Assembly: GCA_022712075.1 (NCBI GenBank)
Contig: JALAHE010000057.1
Span: 1-20,415 of the forward strand
Source: Galactobacter sp.
GTDB taxonomy: Bacteria; Actinomycetota; Actinomycetes; Actinomycetales; Micrococcaceae
Length of the DNA: 20,415 nt
Direction of reading: 5' to 3'
A program made the translations under genes and the position numbers. The notes under the pieces are model-generated. The model worked only from the letters and a program-made list of their open reading frames with translations, had not been told where the DNA came from and ran no database searches. Every line of letters starts with the position of its first letter. The first letter of the stretch is position 1. Shown one piece after another: positions 7,976-14,760 of this stretch.

Positions 7976-8998
7976 ATGACGTTTGCCTCCTCCTCCGCGC
8001 CCGGATCCCTCGGACCCCTCTTCCTCACGGGAGGCGCCGTGGACAGGGGAGGCGAGGACCGGCGCTCGCAGGGCTGGCTTGACTCGGCGCTGGCGGCTCC
8101 GAGCACGCGGGCGCTCCTGCTCGCGGGCGGGAAGACCCCCGTCGCGGGTGCCGCGCTCGCCGCGCCGCTCGCCTCCGAGCTGCTCCCCGAGCTGGGCTCG
8201 GCGGACACGCTCGTCTGGCTCGGTCGGCTCGACGGCGTGGACTGGGTGTGTGCCTCCGTCGCCGAGGAGACGCTCGCCTCCCTGGCGGCGGCGCGGGGCG
8301 CCGCGCTCGCCGGCCTGCGGGAGGTGGGTGCCGAGCTCCCCTTGGGTGAGGCCGCGCTCCTGACCCAGGCGACCGCCGTCGTTCATTGGCGCCGGGTCAC
8401 GCGCTTCTGCGCGCGCTGCGGCGCCCCCACCGAGGCCGTCGACGCCGGCTGGGTGCTGCGCTGCACCGCCGAGGGGACCGAACACTTCCCGCGCACCGAT
8501 CCGGCCGTCATCGTGCTCGTCACGGACGACGCCGACCGCGTGCTGCTCGGCGCCAATGCCGCGTGGGGAGGGGAGCGATACTCGCTCTTTGCCGGATTCG
8601 TTGAGCCGGGCGAATCGCTCGAGGAGGCCGTGGTCCGCGAGGTCGAGGAGGAGGCAGGGGTGCGCCTCGACACGCCCGTCTACGCCGGCTCGCAGCCGTG
8701 GCCGTTCCCCGCCTCGCTCATGCTCGGCTTCACCGCGCGCGCCCTCGGGACCGACTCCACGCCGGACGGCGAGGAGATCGTGTCAACGCGCTGGTTCACA
8801 CGCGCCGAGCTGGAGGCCGAGGTCAGCTCGGGGCTGATCGGGATCCCCGGAGGGATCTCGATCGCCGGGGCGCTGCTCGGCCGCTGGTTCGGCCGCGAGC
8901 TGCCGCAGCCTCCCGAGGCGCCCTCCATCGACCCGAACGGCGCCGGCGGCGAGCAAGCAGTGCCCGCAGCTGGCGAGAGCGCGGGGGAGGCCAAGTGA
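7976..8998 (+). CDS. nudC: NAD(+)/NADH diphosphatase NudC (Nudix hydrolase)
   Basis: 340 residues. Splits NADH/NAD into NMN(H) and AMP, and members of this family also remove NAD caps from RNA. Evidence: an N-terminal NudC-type domain, a zinc-ribbon region with C145-x2-C148 and C163, the HFPRTDPAVIVLV strand, a complete Nudix box at 207-229 (GFVEPGESLEEAVVREVEEEAG, fitting Gx5Ex7REUxEExGU), and SQPWPFP at 239-245, the sequence that marks the NADH-pyrophosphatase subfamily. The fourth zinc Cys expected a few residues after C163 is missing; H170 could substitute. Start at ATG 7976 is chosen because a TACCGT box lies just upstream and no RBS supports the in-frame ATG 7937. It overlaps uvrD2 by GTGA, so the two are translationally coupled. 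Cytoplasmic. Confidence 0.93.
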   Translation: MTFASSSAPGSLGPLFLTGGAVDRGGEDRRSQGWLDSALAAPSTRALLLAGGKTPVAGAALAAPLASELLPELGSADTLVWLGRLDGVDWVCASVAEETLASLAAARGAALAGLREVGAELPLGEAALLTQATAVVHWRRVTRFCARCGAPTEAVDAGWVLRCTAEGTEHFPRTDPAVIVLVTDDADRVLLGANAAWGGERYSLFAGFVEPGESLEEAVVREVEEEAGVRLDTPVYAGSQPWPFPASLMLGFTARALGTDSTPDGEEIVSTRWFTRAELEAEVSSGLIGIPGGISIAGALLGRWFGRELPQPPEAPSIDPNGAGGEQAVPAAGESAGEAK

Positions 8999-11097
8999 GC
9001 GCGGAGACCGAGCGAATCCTCTCCGGCCTCGATGCAGAACAGCTTGAGGTCGCCAGCACCCTTCACGGGCCGCTGTGCGTCATCGCCGGCGCCGGCACGG
9101 GCAAGACCCGCGCCATCACCCACCGCATCGCCCACGGCGTGGCGGCGGGGGAGTACGTGCCGCAGCAGGTGCTCGCCGTGACGTTCACGGCCCGCGCCGC
9201 CGCCGAGATGCGCACGCGCCTGCGCGGCCTCGGCGCCGCGGGCGTGCAGGCCCACACCTTCCACGCCGCCGCGCTGCGCCAGCTGCAGTACTTCTGGCCG
9301 CAGTCGGTGGGCGGGCTGCTTCCCTCGCTCGTTGATCACAAGGCGCCGCTCGTGGCCGAGGCGGCGCGCCGCCTGCGCCTGCCGGCCGACCGGGCCACCG
9401 TCCGCGACCTCGCGGGGGAGATCGAGTGGGCCAAGGTTTCAATGCTCACGCCGGAGAGCTACGCGGCGCCGTCCATCCGGCGCGAGGCGGTGGGCGAGCT
9501 TGACCACCAGGCGCTCGCCCGGGTGTACCAGGCCTACGAGGACGTCAAGAACGACCGCGGTCTCATCGACTTCGAGGACGTGCTCCTGCTGACGGTGGGT
9601 ATCCTCGAGGACGACGAGCGCGTCGCGGCGCAGGTGCGCTCGCAGTACCGGCACTTCACCGTCGACGAGTACCAGGACGTCTCGCCCCTGCAGCAGCGGC
9701 TGCTGGATCTCTGGGTGGGTGGCCGCGGGGAAGTTTGCGTGGTCGGCGATCCCAGCCAGACCATCTACTCCTTTACGGGGGCCACGCCCCGCCACCTGCT
9801 CGAGTTCACGCGCACCCACCCGGGCGCCCGCGAGGTCCACCTCGTGCGCGACTACCGCTCCACCCCGCAGGTGGTGCACCTGGCGAACCGCTTGCTTTCC
9901 TCGCGCCATCCAGAGCGCGGGCTCGAGCAGCGCGGAGCCCTCTGGGCCAAGCCCCTCGAACTCATCGCCCAGCGCGAGGCGGGCCCCGAGCCGGAATACC
10001 ACGAGCTACCGGACGACGACGCCGAGGCGGCCTTCATCGCGCAGCGCGTCTCCCAGCTCGTGAAGGAGGGCACGCGCCTGCGCGACATCGCCGTGCTGTA
10101 CCGCACGAACGGGCAGTCGGAGGCGATCGAGCGTGCCCTCTCCACCGCGGGGATCGGTTACCAGCTGCGCGGCGCCGAGCGCTTCTTCCAGCGCCGCGAG
10201 GTGCGCGAGGGACTGGCCCAGATCCGCTCCTCGGCGCGCAACGCCCCGCTCGAGCGAGCCACCACGTTGACCCGCGATCTGCTCGGTTCGCTCGGCTGGC
10301 AGCCCAACGCCCCCACCGCGGCCGGTGCTGTCCGCGAACGCTGGGAGTCGCTCGCGGCCCTCGTGGCGCTCGCCGACGAGCTGGACGCCGCGCGCGGCGA
10401 GGACGAGTACCTCACCATGGAGGCCTTCGCCGGGGAGCTCGAGGCCCGCGCGGCCACGGCGCACGCCCCCGTCGTCGAGGGCGTCACCATGGCATCGCTT
10501 CACTCCTCCAAGGGCCTGGAGTGGGAGGTGGTCTTCCTGGCCGGATTGAGCGAGGGGCTCATGCCGATCTCCTTCGCCCAGACCCAGGCGGATGTGGACG
10601 AGGAGCGCAGGCTCTTCTATGTGGGCGTGACCCGCGCCCAGCGCCGGATCATCCTGTCTTGGTCCCTCTCGCGGACCACGGGCGGGCGGGGGCGCCGCCG
10701 CCGCACGCGCTTCCTCGCCGGGATCGCTCCCGCCGGGCGGGGCGAGGAACGGCTGGAGGCCGGCGCGCGGCGCGGCAAGCGGGCCTCGGGTCCCGTGCGC
10801 TGCCGCGTGTGTGGCGCAACGCTCGAGTCGCCGAGCGAGCGCAAGCTACGTCGCTGTTCCACGTGCCCCTCCAGCTACGACGAAGGCGTGTTTGAGGCGC
10901 TGCGGGAGTGGCGCTCCGGCGCCGCGAAGGAGGCGGGCCTGCCGGCGTTTGTCATCTTCACGGACGCGACCCTCATGGCGCTCGCCGAGGAGATGCCGCG
11001 CACGCCGCAGGAGTTCTTGGCGATTCCCGGCATCGGCCGCTCCAAGCTCGAGCGCTTCGGCGAGGATCTGCTCTCCGTGCTCGCCGGCCTGCGCTAA
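8995..11097 (+). CDS. uvrD2: ATP-dependent DNA helicase UvrD2 (SF1A, with Zn tetracysteine and HRDC domains)
   Basis: 700 residues; a 3'-to-5' SF1 helicase acting in DNA repair or replication. Motifs: LDAEQLEVA (Q-motif region), AGAGTGKT Walker A (31-38), TFTARAAAEMRTRLR, DEYQDVSPLQ (from D225), VGDPSQTIYSFTGAT, HSSKGLEWEVVFLAGL and FYVGVTRAQRRI. After the motor come C603-x2-C606-x14-C621-x2-C624 and an HRDC domain (about 633-700, PAFVIFTDATLMALAEEMP ... IPGIGRSKLERFG). This motor-tetracysteine-HRDC order is diagnostic of UvrD2 as described in Mycobacterium, where the tetracysteine module is needed for unwinding. Start GTG 8995 is preceded by GGGGGAGG (spacer 4) and overlaps the nudC stop. 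All key motifs are intact. It follows nudC, as in mycobacteria. Confidence 0.95.
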   Translation: MSAETERILSGLDAEQLEVASTLHGPLCVIAGAGTGKTRAITHRIAHGVAAGEYVPQQVLAVTFTARAAAEMRTRLRGLGAAGVQAHTFHAAALRQLQYFWPQSVGGLLPSLVDHKAPLVAEAARRLRLPADRATVRDLAGEIEWAKVSMLTPESYAAPSIRREAVGELDHQALARVYQAYEDVKNDRGLIDFEDVLLLTVGILEDDERVAAQVRSQYRHFTVDEYQDVSPLQQRLLDLWVGGRGEVCVVGDPSQTIYSFTGATPRHLLEFTRTHPGAREVHLVRDYRSTPQVVHLANRLLSSRHPERGLEQRGALWAKPLELIAQREAGPEPEYHELPDDDAEAAFIAQRVSQLVKEGTRLRDIAVLYRTNGQSEAIERALSTAGIGYQLRGAERFFQRREVREGLAQIRSSARNAPLERATTLTRDLLGSLGWQPNAPTAAGAVRERWESLAALVALADELDAARGEDEYLTMEAFAGELEARAATAHAPVVEGVTMASLHSSKGLEWEVVFLAGLSEGLMPISFAQTQADVDEERRLFYVGVTRAQRRIILSWSLSRTTGGRGRRRRTRFLAGIAPAGRGEERLEAGARRGKRASGPVRCRVCGATLESPSERKLRRCSTCPSSYDEGVFEALREWRSGAAKEAGLPAFVIFTDATLMALAEEMPRTPQEFLAIPGIGRSKLERFGEDLLSVLAGLR

Positions 11098-11098
11098 C

Positions 11099-11117
11099 GC
11101 CGGGGCCGGCGCCCGGC
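11099..11117. terminator. weak hairpin in the convergent uvrD2 / E1-like gap
   Basis: GCCGGG (11099-11104) pairs with CCCGGC (11112-11117) directly after the uvrD2 stop, in a 52-base gap between convergent genes. A CTCCCGGGAG palindrome lies nearby. There is no T-run, so function is uncertain. Confidence 0.3.
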
Positions 11118-11149
11118 ACCGCGATCCGGCGGCTCCCGGGAGGCACCGG

Positions 11150-12160
11150 CTAGGCGGCGAGGCGGTGCCCGCACCGCGCCGGCAGCGGCTCGAAGTGCAC
11201 CGCGGCCGAGCCGAGCGTGCACACGTACCGCCCTTCGACGAGGCTCGGCAGGTTGACGTCGTCCACCACCATGACGACGCTCTGGGCAGCGAGCGCCGCG
11301 GCGAGCAACGCCGAGGTGGTCTCCGGCGCCTCCTGCGGGGGAGGCGCCGTCGCGCCGGGGCCGGCCTCCCCGGTCGGGGCGTCCTCGCGCAGCGGCCAGG
11401 CCTCCCAGCGGCAGGCCGCGCAGCCGGGGGCCTCGGGTAAATGCAATGGGCCAACCGAGAAACCCGACTCGTGAAACACGACGGGCAGGACCGGCGTGCC
11501 CGCCGCGCCGAGCCGGGCAACGTCGCGGGGAGCTAGCCCGTCGCGGCACACGAGGATCGCGAGGTCGACGCCGCGCACCGCATCGTGCAGGGCAACGGGA
11601 GCCAGCAGCTGCGTGTGGGGGTAGAGCCGGCCCAGGTGGCGTGCCAACGCCGCCGAGCGGGGTAGGCCCAACTCGGTCAGCCGCAGGGGTGATCCGCCGA
11701 GGTCGCCGGGCTCGAGCTTGCCCCGGTCCCGCACGCTGAGCCGCCCGACGCCGGCCGCCGCCAGTTCCAGCGCGAGGGCGAGCCCGCACCGGTCGAGGCC
11801 GGAAATCCAGATGTGGGCCCGATGCCGGCGCCCCAGCACCGTCCCCACGCCGGGACCATAGGCGGAGGCCCACGCGTGGGCGTCGCTGCGCAGCCGATCG
11901 CCGGCCAGCCCGGGGACCGCTTTCGACGCATCTTCCTCCGCCTCGTCCAGGAGCGCCGGAGCCAGGCGGCCAACGACGGCACCTGCCTCCTCGGGGGCCG
12001 AGGCCAGGTCGTCCTCGGACAGGCCGCCACGGAACAGCCGCTCGAGCCACGGTCGCAGCTGGGCGCTCACCCCCTCCAGCACCACGGCACCCGGTCCGGA
12101 ACCGACGTGCACGGTGCGTTCGTCGACCCAGGCCACGCGCCAGCTGGGGTTGATCCTCAT
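11150..12160 (-). CDS. E1/ThiF-like protein, TOMM cyclodehydratase-type (orphan)
   Basis: 336 residues. The start is set by AGGAGG four bases upstream of ATG 12160; an in-frame start 66 bases earlier exists but lacks this site. N-terminal about 75 residues (INPSWRVAWVDERTVHVG ... GGLSEDDL) resemble the small winged-helix, RRE-like region of TOMM 'cyclodehydratase' proteins. Residues about 114-200 form a Rossmann segment, HIWISGLDRCGLALALELAAAGVGRLSVRD, then DLGGSPLRLTELGLPRSAALARHL. The ThiF glycine loop GxGGxG is degenerate (GLDRCG), and the usual NLxRQ arginine is not evident, so adenylation is doubtful. C247-x2-C250 and C330-x-H332 could bind zinc as in ThiF/MoeB. No YcaO partner or precursor peptide is visible. 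Function unknown; a ThiF-family annotation is the safest. Confidence 0.78.
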   Translation of the reverse strand: MRINPSWRVAWVDERTVHVGSGPGAVVLEGVSAQLRPWLERLFRGGLSEDDLASAPEEAGAVVGRLAPALLDEAEEDASKAVPGLAGDRLRSDAHAWASAYGPGVGTVLGRRHRAHIWISGLDRCGLALALELAAAGVGRLSVRDRGKLEPGDLGGSPLRLTELGLPRSAALARHLGRLYPHTQLLAPVALHDAVRGVDLAILVCRDGLAPRDVARLGAAGTPVLPVVFHESGFSVGPLHLPEAPGCAACRWEAWPLREDAPTGEAGPGATAPPPQEAPETTSALLAAALAAQSVVMVVDDVNLPSLVEGRYVCTLGSAAVHFEPLPARCGHRLAA

Positions 12161-12448
12161 GCTTCCTCCTGAGGGCGGGGCCGGGGTGGCCGCTCGGGCG
12201 GCGCTCGTTCCGGCGCCGGGAGGCACACCCTGCCATGCCTGGTGAGCGTCCCGCCCCGGATATCCACAGCCTGGTCCCGGGACGGCGAAAACCCGGCGCT
12301 TGGCGTTTCCCTCACCGCGCTCGACCCTCCACCGACGCGGGGGCGCGGTGCGGGCGAACGGCCGCGGGGCGGTAGCGTCGTGGGGAAGGAACGGGCGGCC
12401 TTGCCGCCCACCCGCCGGAGAGCGGCGGCTGAAGGAGGGAGAGCCACC
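12161..12448. other. divergent intergenic region with regulatory candidates
   Basis: The 288 bases between the E1-like (-) and DUF45 (+) starts hold no gene I can support. On the minus strand AGGAGG (12165-12170) is the E1-like ribosome site. On the plus strand TAGCGT (12373-12378) fits a TANNNT -10, followed by a 7-bp hairpin in the presumed leader (GGGCGGC 12393-12399, GCCGCCC 12403-12409), then AAGGAGG (12432-12438) before the ATG. A GGATATCC palindrome lies near 12258. Confidence 0.5.
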
Positions 12449-13093
12449 ATGGCGCAGCGCGAACGCGAGTTCACCCGGTCGGACGGCCTGCGGGTCAAGG
12501 TGGTGCGCTCCACGCGTCGCACGCGCACGGTGTCGGCCTCGTGGCGTGAGGGCACGGCCGTGGTCTCCATCCCGGCGCGCCTCAGCGCGGCGGAGGAGGA
12601 GGAATGGGTCGCCACCATGGTCGAGCGCATGCTCAAGCGCAAGGCGCGCATCCCGCGCGGCGACGACGAACTCCTCGAACGCGCGCTGAGCCTGAGCAAG
12701 CGCTTCCTCGAGGGCCGGGCGACACCCACCTCAGTGCGGTGGGTCGGTAATCAGCAGCGCCGCTGGGCCTCGGCCACGGCGGTGGACGGCACCATTCGCG
12801 TGTCGGAGCGGGTGCGGGACATGCCGTCTTGGGTCCAGGACGCCGTCCTGGTGCACGAACTGGCGCACCTGATCGCCGACGACGGGCACGGCCCGTACTT
12901 CAAGTCGCTCGAGGCCCGCTATCCCCGCAGCGCGGAGGCCCACGCGTTCCTGCACGGGGTCGAGTGGGCGGCGGCCCGCGCCGGCGTGCCGGGAGCTTTC
13001 CCCCACGACCTCCCGGGTGGGCCCGAGGACCCGGACGAGGACTGGATGCGGGACTGGGAACCGGACGAGGACGAGCGCTGGGGGCAACGCTGA
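12449..13093 (+). CDS. YgjP/DUF45-type (M48-related) metallopeptidase
   Basis: 214 residues, start ATG 12449 with AAGGAGG ten bases upstream. This is a predicted zinc metallopeptidase of the YgjP/DUF45 (PF01863) group. The signature is VHELAH with H136, E137 and H140, followed by DDGHGPYF with H147 as probable third ligand (family pattern HELxH-x6-H). The N-terminal strand (LRVKVVRSTRRTRTVSASWREG) and the SVRWVGNQQRRWASATAVDGTIRVSERVRDMP segment are also typical of the family. No signal peptide or membrane segment, so cytoplasmic. The C-terminus is acidic (PDEDERWGQR). Substrate unknown. It stands alone between a divergent and a convergent gene, so it is likely monocistronic. Confidence 0.88.
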   Translation: MAQREREFTRSDGLRVKVVRSTRRTRTVSASWREGTAVVSIPARLSAAEEEEWVATMVERMLKRKARIPRGDDELLERALSLSKRFLEGRATPTSVRWVGNQQRRWASATAVDGTIRVSERVRDMPSWVQDAVLVHELAHLIADDGHGPYFKSLEARYPRSAEAHAFLHGVEWAAARAGVPGAFPHDLPGGPEDPDEDWMRDWEPDEDERWGQR

Positions 13094-13135
13094 GGCGGAC
13101 CCCTCGCCGGGCCCCGTGTACGCCCTGCAGACGCA

Positions 13136-13180
13136 CCGCGGGCCGCGATCCATGCTTCAGCCATGATTCGCGGCCCGCGG
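13136..13180. terminator. bidirectional hairpin between the DUF45 and DUF2342 genes
   Basis: CCGCGGGCCGCGA (13136-13148) pairs perfectly with its complement at 13168-13180; an inner CATG/CATG pair (13151-13154, 13162-13165) closes a 7-base loop. It lies between two convergent genes. There is no T-run on either strand, so it may work as a stem-only terminator. Confidence 0.65.
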
Positions 13181-13201
13181 TGGCGGTGCCGAGCGACGGG
13201 C

Positions 13202-14563
13202 TCAGGCCTTCGGGGTGTCCCCGTCGTCGCCAGCCGTCGGCTCGTCGGGGGTCTCGCCCTGGGGCGTCCCGTCCAGCCAAGCGGAGAGCGCGGCGTCGAA
13301 CTCGTCGTCGCTCGCGCCAATCAGGGCGCGGCGATCGAAGAAGCCAACCGGGTCGTCGAGGTCCTCGGCCGTGGGAATGAGCCCCAGCTCGGCCCACAGT
13401 GCGTCGCGTTCGCTCGCACCGCGATCCTCGGCGATCTTCTCCCATAGGGCCGCTGCCTCGCGGGCGCGGCGCGGGCGAAGCTCGAGGCCAACGAGCCCGG
13501 CGAAGGCCTGCTCGGCCGGGCCGCCCGTGGCGCGGCGGCGGCGCAGCATCTCGCGCAGCGCAGGGGCCGAGGGCAGATTGGTCGAGGCCGCCGTGACGAC
13601 GGCGTCCACCCAGCCCTCGATGAGGGCAAGCGTGGTCTCCAGTCGCTCGAGCGCGGCGCGCTGGCGGGGCGTGGTGCTGGGGGCCACGAGGCCGCCGCTC
13701 ATGAGCTCCTGCAGCGCGGCCGGATCGGTCGGATCCACGCCCTGCAGGCGCTCCTGGATGGCGCTCGTGTCGATGTTGATGCCGGAGGCAAAGTCCTTCA
13801 CGAGGCCGAGCACGTGATCCTGCAGCCACGGGGCGCCGTGGAAGAGGCGCAGGTGGGCCGACTCGCGCAGGGCGAGGTAGAGCACCACCTCCTGGCGCGG
13901 AAGGTCGAGCTCCTCGATGAACGCGTCGACGTTCTGCGACACGAGACCGAAGGTCTTGCCGGCCAGCGGCAGGCCGGCGTCGGTGCCGCTGAGCACCTCG
14001 GAGGCGAGCGAGCCGACGGCACCGCCGAGCTGGGCGCCGAACAGCGTCCCGCCGAGCGAGGACAGCATGCCCCCGGCCTGCCCCATGAAGCCGGCAAGCT
14101 CCGGCGGGATCTGGCTCGCGAGCGAGCCGGAGACGGCCTCGGCGGCGGAGGCCGCGACGGGTTCGGCAAGGCTCTGCCACTGCGGCAGGCTGGCCTCGAC
14201 CCATTGCGAGCGGCGCAGGGCGCGCGGCTGGCCGTTGGCGTCGGGGAAGTCGGTGGCGGCGTCAAGCCAGAGCTGGGCGAGCTTGGCGGACTCGAAGACG
14301 TCGCTGGCCTGCGCCTGCGTGACCGTGGTTTCGTCAGCCACGGCGCGCTGGGCTGTTTCCTTGGCGAGGGTCCAGTTCACGGGACCGGTGCCGCCCGCCG
14401 CCATGGCGCCGAAGAAGGACTGCAGCTGCGAAAACATCGCCTGCATCGAGGAGGCGTCGGGCATCCCGGCGCCACCCTGGTTCATGAACTGCCCGAACAT
14501 GCGGGAGAGCGGATCCTGGGGCTGGTCGTCGTCGGGGTCTGGACGGTGATCGTTCTCGGCCAT
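13202..14563 (-). CDS. DUF2342 zinc-dependent-metalloprotease-like protein
   Basis: 453 residues, ATG 14563. The protein fits the actinobacterial DUF2342/Zincin_2 family (the hydrolase-like group also found next to PDZ and UPF0182 genes in mycobacteria). A disordered acidic N-terminus (NDHRPDPDDDQ) leads into a helical, Gly/Ala-rich region (MFGQFMNQGGAG, LGGTLFGAQLGGAVGSLA at about 170-187). The presumed active segment is LRESAHLRLFHGAPWL, with E234 and H237 in an ExxH arrangement; the first His of a standard HExxH is R233. LIEGWVDAVVT (314-324) supplies a second conserved acidic residue, E316. Peptidase activity is unproven. The tail is acidic (GDDGDTPKA). A TACCGT box 6 bases upstream of the ATG and the lack of a good RBS suggest a leaderless mRNA. 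Divergent from the PDZ-Lon gene. Confidence 0.88.
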   Translation of the reverse strand: MAENDHRPDPDDDQPQDPLSRMFGQFMNQGGAGMPDASSMQAMFSQLQSFFGAMAAGGTGPVNWTLAKETAQRAVADETTVTQAQASDVFESAKLAQLWLDAATDFPDANGQPRALRRSQWVEASLPQWQSLAEPVAASAAEAVSGSLASQIPPELAGFMGQAGGMLSSLGGTLFGAQLGGAVGSLASEVLSGTDAGLPLAGKTFGLVSQNVDAFIEELDLPRQEVVLYLALRESAHLRLFHGAPWLQDHVLGLVKDFASGINIDTSAIQERLQGVDPTDPAALQELMSGGLVAPSTTPRQRAALERLETTLALIEGWVDAVVTAASTNLPSAPALREMLRRRRATGGPAEQAFAGLVGLELRPRRAREAAALWEKIAEDRGASERDALWAELGLIPTAEDLDDPVGFFDRRALIGASDDEFDAALSAWLDGTPQGETPDEPTAGDDGDTPKA

Positions 14564-14569
14564 GACACC

Positions 14570-14575
14570 ACGGTA
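14570..14575 (-). promoter_or_regulatory. candidate -10 (TACCGT) for leaderless DUF2342 mRNA
   Basis: Minus-strand TACCGT ends 6 bases before the ATG, with GGTGTC between, matching the boxes before nudC and the phosphotransferase-like gene. No clear -35. Confidence 0.48.
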
Positions 14576-14640
14576 CTCGCGGGGGACTGGGCGGCGCCTG
14601 TGGTTCGCTCACGGCACAGCAAGGCCTCAGCGCCCGCCGG

Positions 14641-14760
14641 TAGAGTGCTCGGGGACGCCGGAACGCCTCAGCAACGCCGCCCGCCTCGACTCGCTCGAAG
14701 GCGAGGGAGGCACCCAGCCGGCCGCCCGCCGTCGTGCAGCAAGCCAAGCAGGAGTTTTTT
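14641..14760 (+). promoter_or_regulatory. promoter and structured 5' leader of the PDZ-Lon gene
   Basis: TAGAGT (14641-14646) fits a TANNNT -10, which would give a leader of about 108 bases. The leader can fold: GCCGG (14657-14661) with CCGGC (14718-14722), GCCTC (14665-14669) with GAGGC (14707-14711), and inside either CGCCT (14682-14686) with AGGCG (14699-14703) or CCTCG (14684-14688) with CGAGG (14702-14706). These last two pairings exclude each other. AGGAG (14750-14754) and a run of six T precede the GTG start. It does not match a riboswitch class that I know. Confidence 0.4.

Noticed and set aside
11150..12160. a complete TOMM/RiPP biosynthetic cluster
   Set aside because: No YcaO, dehydrogenase, precursor peptide or exporter lies in the window; only the E1-like protein is present.
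14657..14722. SAM-type riboswitch (the CCTCAGCAAC stretch looks like part of one)
   Set aside because: Only a short stretch is similar; the other core elements are not found and the downstream gene is not sulfur-related.
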